64,000 nt of DNA. Source: Methylomonas rhizoryzae (GTDB taxonomy: Bacteria > Pseudomonadota > Gammaproteobacteria > Methylococcales > Methylomonadaceae). Location: assembly GCF_008632455.1 (NCBI RefSeq), contig NZ_CP043929.1:2046001-2110000 (forward strand), in the 5' to 3' direction. Below, piece after piece: positions 62,901-64,000 of the stretch (position 1 is the first letter of the stretch; each line of letters opens with the position of its first letter). A program made the translations under genes and the position numbers. Below the pieces are notes generated by a model, which was given only the letters and a program-made list of their open reading frames with translations, was not told the DNA's origin and did not search any database.

Positions 62901-63915
62901 GCGCTTCCAACAAAAACTGCCGGCCGGGTTGCACAATCTGTACGGCCCAACCGAAGCCTCGGTCGACGTCAGCTACTGGGCTTGTCCGCAAGATTGCCGG
63001 GAAACCGCGATTCCCATCGGCAAACCGATTAGCAATCTCCGTCTGTACATTCTCGATCGAAGTCTGAACCCGGTGCCGATTACTACCCCCGGCGAACTGC
63101 ACATCGCCGGTATTGGCCTAGGCCGGGGCTACCTAAACCGTCCCGATTTAACGGCGGAAAAATTCATTCCGGATCCGTTCGGCCCGGCAGGCAGCCGCCT
63201 ATACAAAACCGGCGACCTGACGCGCTACCGCCCGGACGGCAACATCGATTATTTGGGCCGTATCGACCACCAAGTCAAGATCCGAGGTTTCAGGATCGAA
63301 CTGGGCGAAATCGAAGCCCAATTGCTTAAGCAGCCGGAGATCAAGGACGCGGTCGTCATTGCCAGGGAAGATCACCCCGGCGACAAGCGTTTGGTGGCGT
63401 ATTTGACCTCGAACGATGACAGTGCGTTGTCCATTGGCGACCTTCGCGCCATTTTGGCCGAAGCCTTACCCGATTATATGCTGCCTAGCGCCTTTGTCAT
63501 TTTGCCTTTGATGCCTTTATCCGCCAATGGCAAGTTGGCACGCGGCGCTTTACCTGCCCCTGATAGGGAGGCTGTGATCAGCCATCGCTACGAAGAGCCG
63601 CAAGGAACAAAAGAAATCGCGTTGTCTTGTATCTGGAAGGATCTGTTGGAACTGGAGCGCGTTGGCCGCAACGATCATTTTTTCGAATTGGGAGGTCATT
63701 CGCTGATGGTGCTGACACTGGTCGAACGATTACGTCGGCTAGGCTGGCTGCTGGAGCCGCGGGCGGTTTTTGCCTATCCGACATTGTCTGTTTTGGCGGA
63801 AACGATAGTCGATTACCAAGACAATAGTCCGGCTTTTGATATGCCGCCCAATTTGATACCCGAGCATTTCGGGCAGTCGTTAAACCTAGCGTATTTTGAG
63901 GAGTTTCGGGTATGA
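53950..63915 (+). CDS. Lipopeptide NRPS: FAAL-ACP-C-A-PCP-E-C-A-PCP
   Basis: The 3321-residue megasynthetase starts at GTG 53950 (GGAGG four bases upstream) rather than TTG 53905. Domains by residue from that GTG: fatty acyl-AMP ligase about 20-575 (QYTSGSTGEAKGVVISH, WLPLYHDMGLIGN); ACP Ser655 (LGLDSL); condensation about 711-1150, with HHLIVDF instead of HHxxxDG; adenylation about 1165-1675; PCP Ser1728 (LGGDSI); epimerisation about 1780-2230 (HHLAVDGVSW, RTVGWFTNVYP, NYLGQLD); condensation about 2250-2690 (HHVLLDGWS); adenylation about 2695-3210; PCP Ser3251 (LGGHSL). Expected intermediate: acyl-D-X-L-Ser. The A2 pocket reads DVWHVSLVDK (serine); A1 reads about DSALIAEVWK, unassigned. No thioesterase is present; the chain passes to the next protein. 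Confidence 0.93.
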   Translation: MLELNSCSDAGGYGSEILSDATSLAEVLQNRAALHPLRTAYTFLNFGAGAQDEVSYGELDRRARCWAARLQAMDMQGRRALLLYPPGLDYIVAFFACLYAGCIAVPAYPPGSRRHMPRLRAILHDCDAASLLATRKVADEVCRYSATDGEFDKSAWLLTDGEPGADASDWCRHRASPADVAFLQYTSGSTGEAKGVVISHANLLANQALIRQRFGHDENATVVGWLPLYHDMGLIGNVMQPLYCGAHAVLMAPLAFLEKPLRWLQAIADYRAHTSGGPNFAYDLCVQKIAECDAAGLDLSSWRLAFNGAEPVNAKTLADFAGKFAACGFDRRAFYPCYGLAEATLLVSGGVRGAAPRFQAFAKSALEQRIAQPVSADDADARLIVACGRPERKEDLKIVDPDSGVECRAGQIGEICLSGHAIAAGYWQKPQADAQTFVSDAGGKRWLRTGDLGFVDGGELFVSGRLKDLIIVRGRNYYPHDLERAAEDACDALVPAATVACSLQADRHEQLILLAELRRDRLRQPNFEREFTAIRSRLSDECGVQPDRIILLKPGSLLKTSSGKVRRQACCQAYGSGQLAIVAADGEIEIKASNSGPDAGNDTRMLLRLSLKALEQNTGQALLTAHLAHKIAELAALPAGMVDAGAPLTSLGLDSLKAVETKYFIDELLDIDLPLDHLLGDSSLCDAAELALQLLKRNEATPQSDAQTEQPVCAMSFNQRALWMRANIEDEAALYRLTAALQIFGPLDNAALANAWMALCERHDQLRCGFGLDEQLQPVRKPTTGAPAPLERKNCTDEAECERHLRVFNESSFDLQNGPLLRAAVFSCSEHEHVLAFVVHHLIVDFRSLQVLLQELAELYAAQREGATKHLPTPSAAYNDFVLWQRRYLASPSAECDLAYWREQLSGDLPSLGLPSVSTPTPSYRAGSEVLTLSAETLAGLKRLAADCRTTLYAVLLTAFKTLLYRYSHQNDLIVGSPTLGRPQQRFANTVGYFVNPLPLRSRPEGHLRFRAYLAQVTRTVVEGLAHQYYPNGVLLDNLRKENVAADALYRAFFVLQDATDSVAAAMALGKTGLPIRWAGLRADGLAFRDGSEEFDLTLLAAETQGELSLSFRYRLCILESATVARMTKHFETLIRGVLDNPDCRLGELPFLTETEYRDLAAWNATELDCPQHRCIHQLFEAQVETTPDAIALSFEDNHLTYAELNAQANQLAHYLIERGVGPDVLVGICLERSPEMVIGLLGILKAGGAYVPLDPSYPAERRALILADAGVELLLTREACYAEFADSADLTAARDGVIYLDRDSLTMAGYPATNPKLSLHPLHLAYLIYTSGSTGRPKGVAVNHRNAVHSTWARLTGYPDPVNAYLLLSSFAFDSSVAGLFWTLTQGGCLCLLSDDNSKDPAALAALIEQQGISHLLALPSLYALLLEQSPQALSSLQVAIVAGEACPTDVVKRHLAVLPGAKLYNEYGPTEGSVWSSVYQAGADDLERPLAIGRPIANVRLYVLDRCLNPVPVGVAGELYIGGAGIVPGYWQRPGLTAERFLPDPFGPAGGRLYKTGDLVRYRADGALEFLGRIDHQVKLRGFRIELGEIEAHLLKQVEIKDAVVIAREDHPGDKRLVAYVVPYAAVADTEAEQAVVERLKGQLKHQLPDYMLPGAFVVLDAMPLSANGKLDRKQLPAPDLSEQLKKAYVAPRSETEQALAQIWRTLLRVERIGRHDHFFALGGDSILSIQAVSRARQVGLVFTPKQLFERPSLAELAEVVTHCGQTLAEQGSVSGNVPLTPIQHWFFEQDFVRPQHWNQALRLRIKPGLTPELCAAALNSLIAHHDALRLRFEQVGLTWRQTHQADKRNAVLTVVDLSALPDRQRQATIAAQAAACQASLDLAQGPLLRAVWFDLGGGERQLLIAIHHLAVDGVSWRILLEDLDNACRQGLAQQTLSLSTKTSAFKHWAERLAQRAVNGDFNGQAEYWLDPRYRQAQSLPVDYPAGANRVELEDSVEWCLGAEQTRALLNEVPTAYRTHIDEVLLTALVLALGDQIDVTTPTYLLIDRESHGREHLADDLDVSRTVGWFTNVYPLLLTVKADDTPIDALKRIKEQLRAVPENGLSYGALRYLSADANLRQALNAQPAARIIFNYLGQLDTGFAGDALFEASVDTSGPSRDSRGERPHELDVVAHIQSGQLHLSWRYSRERYRRATLERWADRYQTHLQTLIAHCRRADVGGYTPSDFPLAGLDQVQLDELAFAPRQVDDLYPLTPLQHGLLFHSRYQPDTQAYRIQLACRLNGPLNTTAFRQAWQHLLARHAILRTGFIEQGLSQPLQRVERHASVPITEHDWRNLSAEEQQIRWQTLQADDRRQGYDFERPPLMRVNLAACGDERHYLLWSYHHVLLDGWSSPILVEELFHLYRSLAEGHAAELAPARPFRDYVAWLQRQDQVAAEHYWRTQLAGFEAATVLGVDQSPHSKGSVGPLHPQDLCLSDALSARLQDYVKQRRLTLNTLAQAAWGLLLSHYSGRRDVVFGVTVAGRPAELAGIERQVGLFINTVPMRLKLEPEQKLSDWLQTVFEQGRLQSRYDYAALAQIQNWSDIGRGQALFDSLLVFENYPLDQALLEIGGPLRIDQVAGQDPTNYPLTLAVFPGPQLRLTLHYDADRFPGAVAARMLEHLQHLLNAFAEQPEARLANLPSLTSAERRQILHDWNATEVAYSQERCIHQLFEAQVEKTPDAIALSFEGESLSYAELNAQANQLAHYLIERGVGPDVLVGICLERSLAMVVGLLGILKAGGAYVPLDPNYPAERLAFMLADIAPVVILTQAKFAELDFAGAPVLSLDSDWTQVAAYSAGNPRPNLQPSNLAYCIYTSGSTGQPKGAGVPHQGILNRLQWMQAEYGLDSKDAVLQKTPYSFDVSVWEFFWPLMTGARLVVAPPELHKDSQGLIELIRRERITTVHFVPSMLQVFVDTPGAERCTGLKRVVCSGEALPADLVQRFQQKLPAGLHNLYGPTEASVDVSYWACPQDCRETAIPIGKPISNLRLYILDRSLNPVPITTPGELHIAGIGLGRGYLNRPDLTAEKFIPDPFGPAGSRLYKTGDLTRYRPDGNIDYLGRIDHQVKIRGFRIELGEIEAQLLKQPEIKDAVVIAREDHPGDKRLVAYLTSNDDSALSIGDLRAILAEALPDYMLPSAFVILPLMPLSANGKLARGALPAPDREAVISHRYEEPQGTKEIALSCIWKDLLELERVGRNDHFFELGGHSLMVLTLVERLRRLGWLLEPRAVFAYPTLSVLAETIVDYQDNSPAFDMPPNLIPEHFGQSLNLAYFEEFRV

Positions 63916-64000
63916 GCTTGCAGGAAGTTTTTGCAGAGATGCAGAAAAAAAATATCGTCGTCAGCGAGTTGGATGGCGAATTAGTCATTCGTGCACCGCA
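63912..64000 (+). CDS. Next NRPS/PKS subunit, N-terminal docking domain only
   Basis: The ATG at 63912 overlaps the NRPS stop (ATGA), and the frame is open to the right edge. The 29 visible residues, SLQEVFAEMQKKNIVVSELD followed by GELVIRAP, match the start of a TubC-type N-terminal docking domain, which recruits the upstream synthetase's C-terminal peptide. The last residues of the upstream protein (NLAYFEEFRV) are therefore a candidate docking tail. The gene presumably encodes the next elongation module. Confidence 0.72.
   Translation, partial: MSLQEVFAEMQKKNIVVSELDGELVIRAP

Noticed and set aside
1..64000. CRISPR arrays, insertion sequences, rRNA and tRNA genes
   Set aside because: No regularly spaced repeats, transposase frames or RNA gene landmarks were seen on reading; a covariance search was not possible here.

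Overview
The window looks like chromosome from a gammaproteobacterial (type I) methanotroph of the Methylococcales, probably close to Methylomonas. The evidence is a DUF447 protein overlapping an MfnB-type furan-phosphate synthase (C1-carrier cofactor synthesis), a MoxY-like histidine kinase with its regulator, and a secreted protein ending in the VPLPAS-type C-terminal sorting tail common in this order. No methane monooxygenase, rRNA, tRNA, insertion sequence or CRISPR array was seen. The assignment is inference from gene families only.

Layout. 1-845: end of thiD and all of thiE. 920-2636: two secreted proteins on the minus strand, a VPLPA-tailed one and an upstream one that appears frameshifted. 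2873-3988: LuxR-type regulator. 4023-6658: SPOR protein, SAM methyltransferase and DUF1244 protein. 6778-9317: small hypothetical gene, then tightly packed yciB, YciI, BolA and a parvulin lipoprotein. 9400-12537: MoxY/MoxX-like two-component pair, divergent from a cupin and a DUF3280-type periplasmic protein, with a palindrome between them. 12588-14735: double-receiver protein, then the DUF447/MfnB pair.

14962-28248 is a surface-glycan cluster, all on the plus strand. It has a flippase, a PLP aminotransferase, an LpxD-like N-acyltransferase, an unrecognised protein, a KASIII-type ketosynthase, its own acyl carrier protein, a sulfotransferase, a methyltransferase-glycosyltransferase fusion, two GT2 enzymes, a sugar epimerase/reductase, a WbpL/WecA-like initiating transferase and a WbpM-like 4,6-dehydratase. 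The simplest reading is synthesis of a 6-deoxy amino sugar whose amino group receives an acyl chain made on a dedicated carrier, with possible sulfation. No Wzy-like polymerase is evident.

28514-36529 is a run of outer-membrane lipoprotein, adaptor and RND pump, followed by a small coiled-coil protein and TonB-ExbB-ExbD; a perfect 10-bp inverted repeat lies just upstream. 36621-38225 holds a thioredoxin-fold protein and an EF-hand protein with a good terminator. 38235-45539 (minus) is a CusCBA-type metal efflux system flanked by a Cys/His-bearing small protein and a CobW-type GTPase. 46049-53542 contains an ABC-2 exporter, Ppx/GppA phosphatase, a hypothetical membrane protein, a Rof-like protein, a GspE-type ATPase and a solitary DhaL.

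53950-64000 is the start of a lipopeptide assembly line. One 3321-residue protein carries FAAL-ACP-C-A-PCP-E-C-A-PCP, and the next gene overlaps it by 4 bp and begins with what looks like a TubC-type docking domain before leaving the window. The second adenylation domain reads as serine-specific by its pocket code; the first has a code I do not recognise. The acyl-sugar glycan cluster and this lipopeptide line are the two least familiar systems here.
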